Shown: piece by piece, positions 46,402 to 54,274 of the stretch
Numbering within the stretch: the stretch's first letter is position 1
How the letters are laid out: every line of letters begins with the position of its first letter
Assembly: GCF_004345615.1 (NCBI RefSeq)
Contig: NZ_SLWK01000012.1
Coordinates: 1 to 64,000, forward strand
Length of the DNA stretch: 64,000 nucleotides
Direction of reading: 5' to 3'
Origin: Natronoflexus pectinivorans
GTDB lineage: Bacteria > Bacteroidota > Bacteroidia > Bacteroidales > Marinilabiliaceae
The notes under the pieces: model-generated
What the model saw: the letters and a program-made list of their open reading frames with translations, nothing else
What the model was told of the DNA's origin: nothing
Databases searched by the model: none
Position numbers and translations under genes: made by a program

Positions 46402-46431
46402 TGATATTCTCTTTTCTTTCTGTTACTTTTG
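46401..46431 (+). promoter_or_regulatory. Promoter of the LytTR gene
   Basis: TTG at 46,401-46,403 and TACTTTTG at 46,424-46,431 are separated by 20 bp, a good match to the Bacteroidota consensus. Initiation near 46,438 would leave a leader of about 35 nt. Confidence 0.7.
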
Positions 46432-46472
46432 TGTTCTTGCAAAAAAAAGAAGAGTAATTTTATCTTATTTCA

Positions 46473-47324
46473 ATGGCAATAAAACAAAGGGTAATTGCGG
46501 AGTACTTTGTTTCTCCCCGTAACACCATAATACAGATCGTATTTACATCTTTATTTGCTCTCTTTTTTATAAATCTCTACAAGCCATTTGGTGCTAGAGA
46601 ATGGTACGATGTAAATCCATGGATCTTTTTGTTGGTATCAGGTCTGCTTGTGGTTGCCGGAATGTGTGTGGTGTTTATCAGTCGCTTTACCATGTTGATG
46701 ATCAAGCGAAAAAGGAAAATTACCATATCCGGGTATTCAGTAATGATTGCTGCAGAAGTTTTATTAATGGGGCTTTTATATGCCATTCTTGAAAGGGTGG
46801 TTTTGGGAGATGTGCGACCTTTTAGCGTGCTGGCTTATTTGGCAGTACAAAATACGTCACTTATTTTATTGATTCCCTATCTAATTACTTCACTCTATTT
46901 TGCATGGCGTGAAAAGAAGGTGAGTTTTGAACAACTTTTACGACAAATTCGCACCCGCCCTGCTTTTATTCCTTTTAAAGACGAAAATGGAACCTTACGC
47001 ATAACCGTAAAAGCAACAGATGTATTATATGTTGAGGCGAGCGATAATTATGTGGATATCTACTATAAAAGTGGAGGAAAAACTAAAAGTTATTTGCTCA
47101 GAAATACCTTGAAACGCCTTGAAATCTTGTTAAAAGATTATCCGCTCGTTAGATGCCATCGTTCGTTTATGATTAATTTAAATCAAGTAAAAATGTTGCG
47201 TCGCGTTAAGGGGCAATTTCAGTTGTTGCTTGATGATGCCGGCGATCTGATTGTGCCGGTTTCACGTAGTTATACGGAAATGGTTGTAGGTTATTTTGAT
47301 GAATCGACTGAAGATATTGACTAA
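46473..47324 (+). CDS. Membrane-bound LytTR transcription regulator
   Basis: A 283-residue protein with four predicted membrane helices (about residues 18-36, 48-70, 85-106, 118-143) and a C-terminal LytTR DNA-binding domain (about 165-275, with LYVEASDNYVDIYY, LRNTLKRLE and VRCHRSFMINLNQV). There is no receiver domain, so signal input is probably through the membrane part. LytTR domains bind paired or triple direct repeats; three are present in its own promoter. No partner histidine kinase is adjacent. The YfiR-like gene follows by 254 bp. Confidence 0.9.
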   Translation: MAIKQRVIAEYFVSPRNTIIQIVFTSLFALFFINLYKPFGAREWYDVNPWIFLLVSGLLVVAGMCVVFISRFTMLMIKRKRKITISGYSVMIAAEVLLMGLLYAILERVVLGDVRPFSVLAYLAVQNTSLILLIPYLITSLYFAWREKKVSFEQLLRQIRTRPAFIPFKDENGTLRITVKATDVLYVEASDNYVDIYYKSGGKTKSYLLRNTLKRLEILLKDYPLVRCHRSFMINLNQVKMLRRVKGQFQLLLDDAGDLIVPVSRSYTEMVVGYFDESTEDID

Positions 47325-47546
47325 GTTCATGTTTTTATTGATTAAGAGATGCGTTTCTTTTTACACTATTTTAGTTTTTGTGTCTTTTGTATTCGATTAC
47401 TTTTGCCATTAATAATTGATTTCTATCTTTAATTTTTCTTTGTTTTACTATGGTTTTGTACGCTACAGTGTGATAACTTTCAATATGTTATGATATTTTA
47501 ACTGGTTAATTATATTTAATTTACGCACGATCATTTGGTAAACTGG

Positions 47547-47554
47547 TATTTTTG
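47547..47554 (+). promoter_or_regulatory. Predicted -7 box for the YfiR-like gene
   Basis: TATTTTTG matches TAnnTTTG. Its position, inside a longer in-frame reading frame opening with TTG at 47,552, argues that ATG 47,579 is the true start. The -33 position is poorly matched (TTTA about 20 bp upstream). Confidence 0.5.
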
Positions 47555-47578
47555 CATCGCAATCAAATTAATACCAGA

Positions 47579-48085
47579 ATGAAAAAAGTTTATTTTACTT
47601 TATTTATGTTGTTTGCTTTTTTGTTTATTCAAAAGGCAGATGCTCAACTTGAAAGGTATCAGAGTACCTTTATTTACAATTTCACCAGACTGGTGCAATG
47701 GCCAAACTTGCAGAATGAATTGGTGTTTAAAATTGGTGTTTTAGGCCACAATCACCCGATTATTTCTGAATTGCAGGCTTCTGCTTCAGAGAGAAATGTT
47801 GGCGGAAGACCAATCGAAATTGTAGCTCTAAGTGCAAATGATGACCTTACTTCATGTCACATTTTGTTTGTTCCCAACAATCAATTAAGTGTTCTCAGGA
47901 GGTCGGCTTCTGCATTAAACAATTCTCCGGTTTTGGTGATTACAGAAAGCCATGGTCGTATGCCGGCTGAAGCAAGCATAAACCTGTATGTTGAAAATGA
48001 AAGGATGGTTTATCAGTTGGATGAAGAAGGAACCCGCAGCCGCAATCTAACTTTAAGCCGACAGATAGTCAATTTTGCAAGGTAG
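47579..48085 (+). CDS. YfiR/HmsC-like (DUF4154) periplasmic protein
   Basis: A 168-residue exported protein. ATG 47,579 gives a signal peptide (MKKVYFTLFMLFAFLFI, cleavage after ADA). The mature part matches the YfiR family: STFIYNFTRLVQWPN at the start, FKIGVLGHNHPI, CHILFVPNN and VLVITES. In Pseudomonas YfiR is a periplasmic redox-sensitive repressor of a diguanylate cyclase; here no YfiN-type cyclase is adjacent. It lies downstream of the LytTR gene but has its own promoter and terminator. Confidence 0.85.
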   Translation: MKKVYFTLFMLFAFLFIQKADAQLERYQSTFIYNFTRLVQWPNLQNELVFKIGVLGHNHPIISELQASASERNVGGRPIEIVALSANDDLTSCHILFVPNNQLSVLRRSASALNNSPVLVITESHGRMPAEASINLYVENERMVYQLDEEGTRSRNLTLSRQIVNFAR

Positions 48086-48109
48086 GTAAAGCCTGTAAAA
48101 ATATTTTAG

Positions 48110-48143
48110 AAAGCCAACAGTAATTATTGCTGTTGGCTTTTTT
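48110..48143 (+). terminator. Terminator of the YfiR-like gene
   Basis: A perfect 11-bp stem, AAAGCCAACAG against CTGTTGGCTTT, with a 9-nt loop and six T residues at the end. It lies 24 bp behind the stop. Confidence 0.92.
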
Positions 48144-48458
48144 GTGCTTTAAATGCACCTGCTTCAATTTTTGATTCTTTTTCTAGTTATCTAAATCCAC
48201 TATACATATTTGCTGTTAAAATACTATTTATTGGATAATGTATAACAATATGATAAAAAGCACGTATAAGCAACATGATGTAAAATATTGCTTTTCCCTC
48301 CAAAATTTATTGTTTTAATAAAAAAATGCTATTTTGTAAGTGTTATTTATCCGGCATTATAAGGTTTTTGTGGGTATGTCTGATGACAGAATGTTTTAGT
48401 GAGTTGTTTTATAGCGAATTTGAAAAAGAATCATTGTTTAGTTTCACATAAAAATATT
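48144..48458. other. Intergenic gap before the STAS-GRAS-STAS unit
   Basis: AT-rich sequence of 315 bp. No terminator, RNA or clear repeat. A weak TATTTTGT lies near 48,330 as a possible promoter element, two bases off consensus. A longer reading frame opening with GTG at 48,399 is unlikely to be used. Confidence 0.35.
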
Positions 48459-48851
48459 ATGGTTATGGAAATTTATTCGTCTCCTGTTGTACGAATTGAA
48501 TTTGATACAACAAAAAAGCTGTTATTACAAAAGTGGATTGGTTTTGCCTCTTCAGTTCAGTTTCGTGAGGCCATTGACAAAACCGTGGAATTTGTTAAAG
48601 GCAATCAGGTTAAGTATATGATGTCGGACACTACTGAACAAAAGCCTGTTGGACCCGAAGAATCAAAATATGCTGCCTCAGTGATGCCGCAACTTTTTGG
48701 TGGAGGAGTAAAAGCGATGGCTTTTGTAATGCCAAAGAATGTAATCACAAAACTCGCTCTTAGCTCTTTTGCCAAGGAAAAAGGAATGCCCGACAATGTA
48801 CAATATTTTGACAACGTAGCAGAAGCAGAAACCTGGCTTCTAAAGCACTAG
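48459..48851 (+). CDS. SpoIIAA/STAS-like protein, paralogue 1
   Basis: A 130-residue cytoplasmic protein of the SpoIIAA-like (STAS/SEC14-related) family. ATG 48,459 was chosen because MVMEIY then aligns with MKMELY of the second copy. Shared features with the copy at 50,037 are WxGF near residue 25, SDTTEQKPVGPEESKYAAS (residues about 57-75, against SDVTEQKVVSPEDAEYAAS) and AFVMPK. The family is associated with regulation and ligand binding, not catalysis. It is the first gene of a likely operon with the GRAS protein. Confidence 0.8.
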   Translation: MVMEIYSSPVVRIEFDTTKKLLLQKWIGFASSVQFREAIDKTVEFVKGNQVKYMMSDTTEQKPVGPEESKYAASVMPQLFGGGVKAMAFVMPKNVITKLALSSFAKEKGMPDNVQYFDNVAEAETWLLKH

Positions 48852-48909
48852 CATAAATCAGTAACCATAGCCCTGCCTGATATTATAAATTCAACCAACC
48901 TGTTAAAGA

Positions 48910-50016
48910 ATGCAGACATTTCCGGTACCTACTGTTTATGAAGCCTTGAATCTAGTAATGAAGAATTTCCCTGATAATATTTCTCAGGAAACCCGGGTCG
49001 AAGTTGAAACCCTGTTGGATCATTGTCTTGATGGATTGTCCGCATGTTCTGAAAAGTTCTTAACGACACTTTTCATCAAGGCCATCAGAAAACACATCGG
49101 CCCGTCCGGTACCGATGAACATATATACCTCAAGAAATTTGAGGTGCCTCAGATTGAACTGTTCAATTTATTAATCGAGCAATTCCCTTTTGTTAAAAAG
49201 TGTCATGAAATTATTAATGACACCATTCTTGAAGTGGTTGGTGATGCCTCAAATATCGTAATTATTGATATTGGAACAGGAATGGGAGTTCAAATGAACT
49301 CCCTTCTTAAAAAACTCTCCGCAAGTAAAACTCTTCGTAGAGTTACTCTGATCGGGATTGAGCCATTTTCAGAGGCATTGGATCATGCGCAGTCTGTTAT
49401 TTCAAAAGTCTCGTGTTCCTTTGCACTGAACTTTATTCCCGTTAGGTCGTTTATTGAAGAGGTTGATTTTGAATGGATCGGGGTGATGATTCAGAGGTCT
49501 GGAGGAGATCTCGTAATTAACGAATCGTTGGCATTGCATCATATCAAGCAGCAAACCGACAGGCACAGAGTGATTAAAAAACTCCGGGGCTTAAATCCTA
49601 AAGCTTTTTTCCTGACAGAGCCAAATGTCGATCATTATGAACCTGATTTTCAAAGACGATTTCAAAACTGTTATCAGCATTTTTATCATGTTTTTCAGGT
49701 AATTGATCAGTTACCGGTGGATGAAGTGAAAAGAAACGGTCTCAAGTTGTTTTTTGGCAGGGAGATTGATGATATTATAGGTGGAAATGAAATGGACAGG
49801 GTTGAAAAGCATGAACCTGCATTCAGATGGATTGAAAAGCTTCTGGTTAATGGTTTTAAGCCGTTGAACCGTTTTTCAAAGGGGGCTTTTAATTTGGGCT
49901 ACGGAATTAAACCTGAATTTGATGACTTCAGCGGGAGTCTTGGATTGCGATTTAAGAATGAGACCGTCATAAGTCTGATACATGCCGTTTGTGATGATGA
50001 GTTTTTACTTGATTAA
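48910..50016 (+). CDS. Bacterial GRAS-domain protein (Rossmann methyltransferase-like)
   Basis: A 368-residue protein that matches the GRAS family known from plant DELLA and SCARECROW regulators. Motifs in order: VIIDIGTGMGVQMNSLL (VHIID-like, about residues 116-132), RRVTLIGIEP, DLVINESLALHHI, AFFLTEPNVDHYEPDFQRRF (PFYRE-like), FGREIDDIIGG, MDRVEKHEPAFRWIEKLLVNGF and a C-terminal SLGLRF...SLIHAV resembling the SAW motif. The DIGTGMG loop is an intact glycine-rich SAM-binding motif, unlike plant GRAS. Bacterial members are described as SAM-dependent methyltransferase-like; the substrate is unknown. It sits between two STAS paralogues, spaced 58 and 20 bp. Confidence 0.8.
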   Translation: MQTFPVPTVYEALNLVMKNFPDNISQETRVEVETLLDHCLDGLSACSEKFLTTLFIKAIRKHIGPSGTDEHIYLKKFEVPQIELFNLLIEQFPFVKKCHEIINDTILEVVGDASNIVIIDIGTGMGVQMNSLLKKLSASKTLRRVTLIGIEPFSEALDHAQSVISKVSCSFALNFIPVRSFIEEVDFEWIGVMIQRSGGDLVINESLALHHIKQQTDRHRVIKKLRGLNPKAFFLTEPNVDHYEPDFQRRFQNCYQHFYHVFQVIDQLPVDEVKRNGLKLFFGREIDDIIGGNEMDRVEKHEPAFRWIEKLLVNGFKPLNRFSKGAFNLGYGIKPEFDDFSGSLGLRFKNETVISLIHAVCDDEFLLD

Positions 50017-50036
50017 ATGTAATTGATATAAAGGAC

Positions 50037-50468
50037 TTGAAAATGGAGCTTTACAAGGATCAGAACGTTGTTTTGCGATACGTTGATGAAAGAAAAGAAC
50101 TCTTACAGGTTTGGAGTGGTTTTGTCCCTGCATCTCTCTTCAGGGTTATCATTGATATTTCCACTGAGTTTATAGCTAAAAACGATGTGGACTCATTAAT
50201 CTCTGATGTAACCGAGCAAAAAGTAGTAAGTCCGGAAGATGCAGAGTATGCCGCATCTGCACTGCCTGAAATGATGCAGTATGGCTTAAAGGTGATGGCG
50301 TTTGTTATTCCTAAAGATGTGTTTACCCGATTGTCGTTGAAAAAGTTTTCAGATTTCGGAAAAGATAAACCAATTGGTTATTTCAACAGCCTTCCAGAGG
50401 CAAGGCAATGGATTAAAGTGCTTTTGGATACACCTGTTAATAAAACTTCAGGAAACGATCTATCCTAA
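50037..50468 (+). CDS. SpoIIAA/STAS-like protein, paralogue 2
   Basis: A 143-residue paralogue of the protein at 48,459. It shares WSGF, SDVTEQKVVSPEDAEYAAS and AFVIPK at the same positions. A C-terminal extension (DTPVNKTSGNDLS) is not in the first copy. It starts 20 bp behind the GRAS gene, consistent with one operon, and its last nine bases overlap the convergent Crp/Fnr gene. Confidence 0.8.
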   Translation: MKMELYKDQNVVLRYVDERKELLQVWSGFVPASLFRVIIDISTEFIAKNDVDSLISDVTEQKVVSPEDAEYAASALPEMMQYGLKVMAFVIPKDVFTRLSLKKFSDFGKDKPIGYFNSLPEARQWIKVLLDTPVNKTSGNDLS

Positions 50469-51149
50469 CCTGCTTAGGGTTTTTATAATTTCCATGCTGT
50501 TAATCTGTATGGCCTTTCCGTTTATGGATATGATTTTATCATTTTTAAACTCCGTTAGTGTTCTGATGAAACTCTCTTTGGTGGTACCTGCAAACTGAGC
50601 CAGTTCATTTCGAGTCAAAGGAAACTCGAGCGAGTCATGGCTTTCACCACTTTCCAGTTCCAAAAAGTAAAGAATGACATCGGCAACCCGTCCCGGTAAT
50701 TGCTTATTATTGATGGTCACTAACCGGTTTATCGTTTTTTGTGAACTTAAGCAGCTTTCTGTGATGATTTTGTTGGCAAGATCACTGTTTTCATGCATGA
50801 TTTGCATGAAAACATCCTTGGGAGTAAACCTGGCTTCAACATCAGTAAGAGCGATTGATGTATAATCGTGTATGGTACTGCTCATCACCGCTAATAATCC
50901 CATGTGTTGGCCTTTACCAATTATTTCCAGAATATTTGTACGCCCATTGGCACTCTCTTTTATGGTCTTTACCAATCCTTTATTTACGAAAATGGCATGT
51001 GTTGCAGGTGAACTTTGCTTAATAATAAGTTCTCCTTTATTATATTTTATAAACTGACTGTTTTCTTTAATATAGGTATCTGCAGAATCACATGATCCCT
51101 TATTCAGGGATGATGTTAAAAAATCATTTTGAGAAGGGGTGTGTGTCAT
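50460..51149 (-). CDS. Crp/Fnr-family transcription regulator
   Basis: A 229-residue regulator. The N-terminal cyclic-nucleotide-binding-fold domain (about 25-140) has no N-terminal cysteine cluster, so it is not an FNR-type Fe-S sensor. The C-terminal winged helix has the recognition helix FAGTTKESFIRTLTEF, in which Glu and Arg align with the Glu181 and Arg185 positions that read GTGA in CRP. It is convergent with the STAS-GRAS-STAS unit. A GTGA-N6-TCAC palindrome at 56,712 is a plausible target. The effector is unknown. Confidence 0.88.
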   Translation of the reverse strand: MTHTPSQNDFLTSSLNKGSCDSADTYIKENSQFIKYNKGELIIKQSSPATHAIFVNKGLVKTIKESANGRTNILEIIGKGQHMGLLAVMSSTIHDYTSIALTDVEARFTPKDVFMQIMHENSDLANKIITESCLSSQKTINRLVTINNKQLPGRVADVILYFLELESGESHDSLEFPLTRNELAQFAGTTKESFIRTLTEFKNDKIISINGKAIQINSMEIIKTLSRLG

Positions 51150-51394
51150 ATATAGTTAATCTTTCGGTATTTAAATGTACTGAAAAAATCTCGTTTTTTC
51201 AATTTGTCCCAGAAACTCTTTCTTTTGATGTTATTTTTGAGTTGATGTATTTTTTTCGTAAATTCATTTTGAAATAATCGGTTATCATGCTTAATTTAAT
51301 TCGTTCCGGTTTTTGTCGTTATTAAGTTCAATATATGTATTATGCTTTGCGTGAAGTGCTCTTTTTTGAAAAATGCAATTAATCTTTTTTGCTG

Positions 51395-54250
51395 ATGGAA
51401 AGCAAATATCAACCAATTATAGATCAGGCACCATACGGTTGTGTTTTGTTTTCAAAATGTACGTCTAATAGAAAGCATAAATTGGACTACCAGATAAAAT
51501 ATTTTAATCGCGCTTTTCTTCAATTCATATCACTCTCCGAGCCTACAGTTGATCAGGTAAACAGTTTGTTAGAAAGTCGCTTTGGCTTTTTATTTGAGAT
51601 GATATCCACCCTCAACAAGGTTTCAGCTTCCGGAAAGGCTCTAGAGGTATCTCAATTTAATGATGTGAAAGATATCTGGTGTAAACTCATTTTTCATCCT
51701 CTGGATGAAAAATCTATAGTTCTTTACATCACTAAATCTGAAATGCCAGTTTTTGAGCAAGGTAAACAGTCAGAGGTCAACTTGAAAATTCTGGAATTAT
51801 TGAATCAGATCTCCAATATTGCTCTTCAGGGATTTAACAAAAAAGGAGAGGTTGTATATTGGAATAAAGTTAGTGAGCGAATGTATGGTTATTCCAAACA
51901 GGAGGCAATAGGTAAACCCATCATTGATCTGACCATTCCGGATTCACTAAAACTCAAAGTAACTACAGATATTGAAGGCATGCTGATCACCGGAGAACCA
52001 ATTGCTCCGGAGGAATTGGTATTACACAATAAGAATGGTGAGCCGGTAGCCGTATATAGTAACTATTTTATTTTGCGGAATTCTAGCGGTGGAAAAGACC
52101 TTTACAGCATGGATATTGACATCTCTGAGCTGAAGCTTAGGAACACCATGCTCAGTATGCTTTCTGTGGCTACATCGCAAAGTCCGGCTACAATTGTTAT
52201 TACCGATGCAAATGGCGACATCCAGTATGTTAATGCAAAATTTTGTGATCTAACCGGCTATTCCCTTGATGAGGTAATTGGAAAAAACCCGAGAGTTCTA
52301 AAGTCAAATGAGACCGATCCTGAAGTGCATAAACAATTGTGGCTAACAATATCCTCTGGCGAGGAGTGGCATGGTGAGTTTATAAACCGAAAAAAAAGCG
52401 GGGAACTCTATTATGAATCGGCTGTAATAGCCCCCATTTTAAATGATTTTGGCAAGATCACAAACTTCATCGCGGTAAAAGAAGATATCACAGGACGCAT
52501 AATGGCACAACGTGCCATTATGGAACACAGCAATAATTTAGCAGCACTGCTTGAAATCAGTCGCTCCTTTAGTTCAACTCTTGATCAGGAATTTCTATTG
52601 CCCATAATTATACAAAAAGGAGTTGAGTTGATTAATTTAGATGGGGGAGCAATATATTTAAAGGATGGTGATTTTATCAGCATAAAATCCATGTGGCCAG
52701 CGCCAAATCAACCTCTGCCCGGGTTTGTGGAAAGAGCAAGAATAACTGACCATTATTTTGCTTCTCAATGTATTGAAACAGGAGAGCCTGTAACTATTTC
52801 AAAGCAACACTCTAAGCAACTTTCATTTCAAGAACTTGCAATACTTGACCAACTTGGGGTCAATATCATGTTATACATCCCCTTGGTTAGTGCCAATGGT
52901 GTATTTGGATTATTGATATTATCAGGAGATGATGAAAACAGAACCTTCACACAATCGGAAATTGAAATCTGTCAGTCGATGGCTGCTCAAGCCTCCCTTG
53001 CCATTGAGAATGCCCGGCTTTACAAAGAGTCTGTAAACTATACCAACCAACTTAAACAACACAATGTTGAATTAGAAAATCTCAATAAAGAATTTTTTAT
53101 TGCTAAGGAGAAAGCAGAACAGAGTGACCGGCTTAAAACAGCTTTCCTTCAAAACATGTCTCACGAAATTCGGACTCCAATGAATGGTATTCTGGGCTTC
53201 TCAGAGCTGTTAGGAACCCCCGGTTTGTCAGATCATCGAAAGGACTCCTATGTTCGATACATCTCTGAGTCAACAAATCAGTTGTTAAACATAGTTGATG
53301 ACATAATAGACATCTCCCGACTTGAAGCAGGAGACCTTGTTCTGGTTCATGATGAGGTTAATTTGGCAGAAATATTGCAGAAAGTATTGATTCAGTACCG
53401 CGACAAAACCAATGAGGGTGTGAAGTTAAAAACATTATTCCCGGTAGGTGAAGAAATAAAATTTACCGGCGATACCCAGCATATTGAAAAGGTGATGAAA
53501 AAGTTGGTATGTAATGCTGTAAAATTTACTCGTGAAGGTGAAATCGTTTTTGGTTGCAAGAAGAGAGGAGATCAATGGGTGTTATTTGTAGAAGACACAG
53601 GAATTGGAGTTGATAAAGAACATAAGGAGTCTATTTTTCAACCATTTCGTCAGGCTGACATGCAGGTTAACCGGGAATTTGGCGGAAACGGACTCGGACT
53701 GTCCATAGCTTCAAGAATTGTTGAACTAATGGGAAGTGAGATTATTCTGGAATCTGAGCCAGGTAAGGGTTCTGTCTTCTACTTTGCACTACCTGAAATG
53801 CCTGTGTTGAAAGATGATTCTGCTTTAAAGGTAGATATAGGCTCTTTATACACAAAAGAGCATTACAATGTGCTGATCGCAGAAGATGATGAAATCAATT
53901 ATCAGTTGATCAAGGACGCCCTGACGGGAAGTTTTTATGGGGAAAGATTTGATATATTTTGGGCCAGAAACGGAGTCGAAGCTGTAGAGTTGTTTCGAAG
54001 TCATGGATTTATTGATCTGGTTTTGATGGATATTAAAATGCCTCAAATGGATGGCCTGGAAGCCACCAAAATTATAAAAGAAGAGGATCAGGCGGTTCCG
54101 GTAATTGCTCAAACAGCTTTTGCAATGGGAGGAGAGCAAAAATGTGTATTTAATGCCGGATGTGATGATTACATTTTTAAACCTATAAACATTAGCTCTC
54201 TTTTGGAGAAGGTTTATGGTTTTTTGAAATTGCCATACGATAATCAATAG
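51395..54250 (+). CDS. Hybrid histidine kinase: PAS repeats, GAF, HisKA, HATPase, REC
   Basis: A 951-residue soluble kinase. ATG 51,395 is used since the frame opening upstream needs TTG. Domains: PAS-like segment (about 1-115), PAS (about 130-245), PAS (about 255-375, with VTDANGDIQYVNAKFCDLTGY and GRIMAQRA), GAF (about 390-555), HisKA with His590 in MSHEIRTPMNG, HATPase (about 700-810, with G-box GNGLGLSIAS), and a C-terminal receiver with Asp879 in LMDIKMP. No membrane helix, so it senses cytoplasmic signals. The second kinase follows after 24 bp, so the two are likely co-expressed. Confidence 0.92.
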   Translation: MESKYQPIIDQAPYGCVLFSKCTSNRKHKLDYQIKYFNRAFLQFISLSEPTVDQVNSLLESRFGFLFEMISTLNKVSASGKALEVSQFNDVKDIWCKLIFHPLDEKSIVLYITKSEMPVFEQGKQSEVNLKILELLNQISNIALQGFNKKGEVVYWNKVSERMYGYSKQEAIGKPIIDLTIPDSLKLKVTTDIEGMLITGEPIAPEELVLHNKNGEPVAVYSNYFILRNSSGGKDLYSMDIDISELKLRNTMLSMLSVATSQSPATIVITDANGDIQYVNAKFCDLTGYSLDEVIGKNPRVLKSNETDPEVHKQLWLTISSGEEWHGEFINRKKSGELYYESAVIAPILNDFGKITNFIAVKEDITGRIMAQRAIMEHSNNLAALLEISRSFSSTLDQEFLLPIIIQKGVELINLDGGAIYLKDGDFISIKSMWPAPNQPLPGFVERARITDHYFASQCIETGEPVTISKQHSKQLSFQELAILDQLGVNIMLYIPLVSANGVFGLLILSGDDENRTFTQSEIEICQSMAAQASLAIENARLYKESVNYTNQLKQHNVELENLNKEFFIAKEKAEQSDRLKTAFLQNMSHEIRTPMNGILGFSELLGTPGLSDHRKDSYVRYISESTNQLLNIVDDIIDISRLEAGDLVLVHDEVNLAEILQKVLIQYRDKTNEGVKLKTLFPVGEEIKFTGDTQHIEKVMKKLVCNAVKFTREGEIVFGCKKRGDQWVLFVEDTGIGVDKEHKESIFQPFRQADMQVNREFGGNGLGLSIASRIVELMGSEIILESEPGKGSVFYFALPEMPVLKDDSALKVDIGSLYTKEHYNVLIAEDDEINYQLIKDALTGSFYGERFDIFWARNGVEAVELFRSHGFIDLVLMDIKMPQMDGLEATKIIKEEDQAVPVIAQTAFAMGGEQKCVFNAGCDDYIFKPINISSLLEKVYGFLKLPYDNQ

Positions 54251-54274
54251 AAAAATTAACTGATTTGGTTTAAA

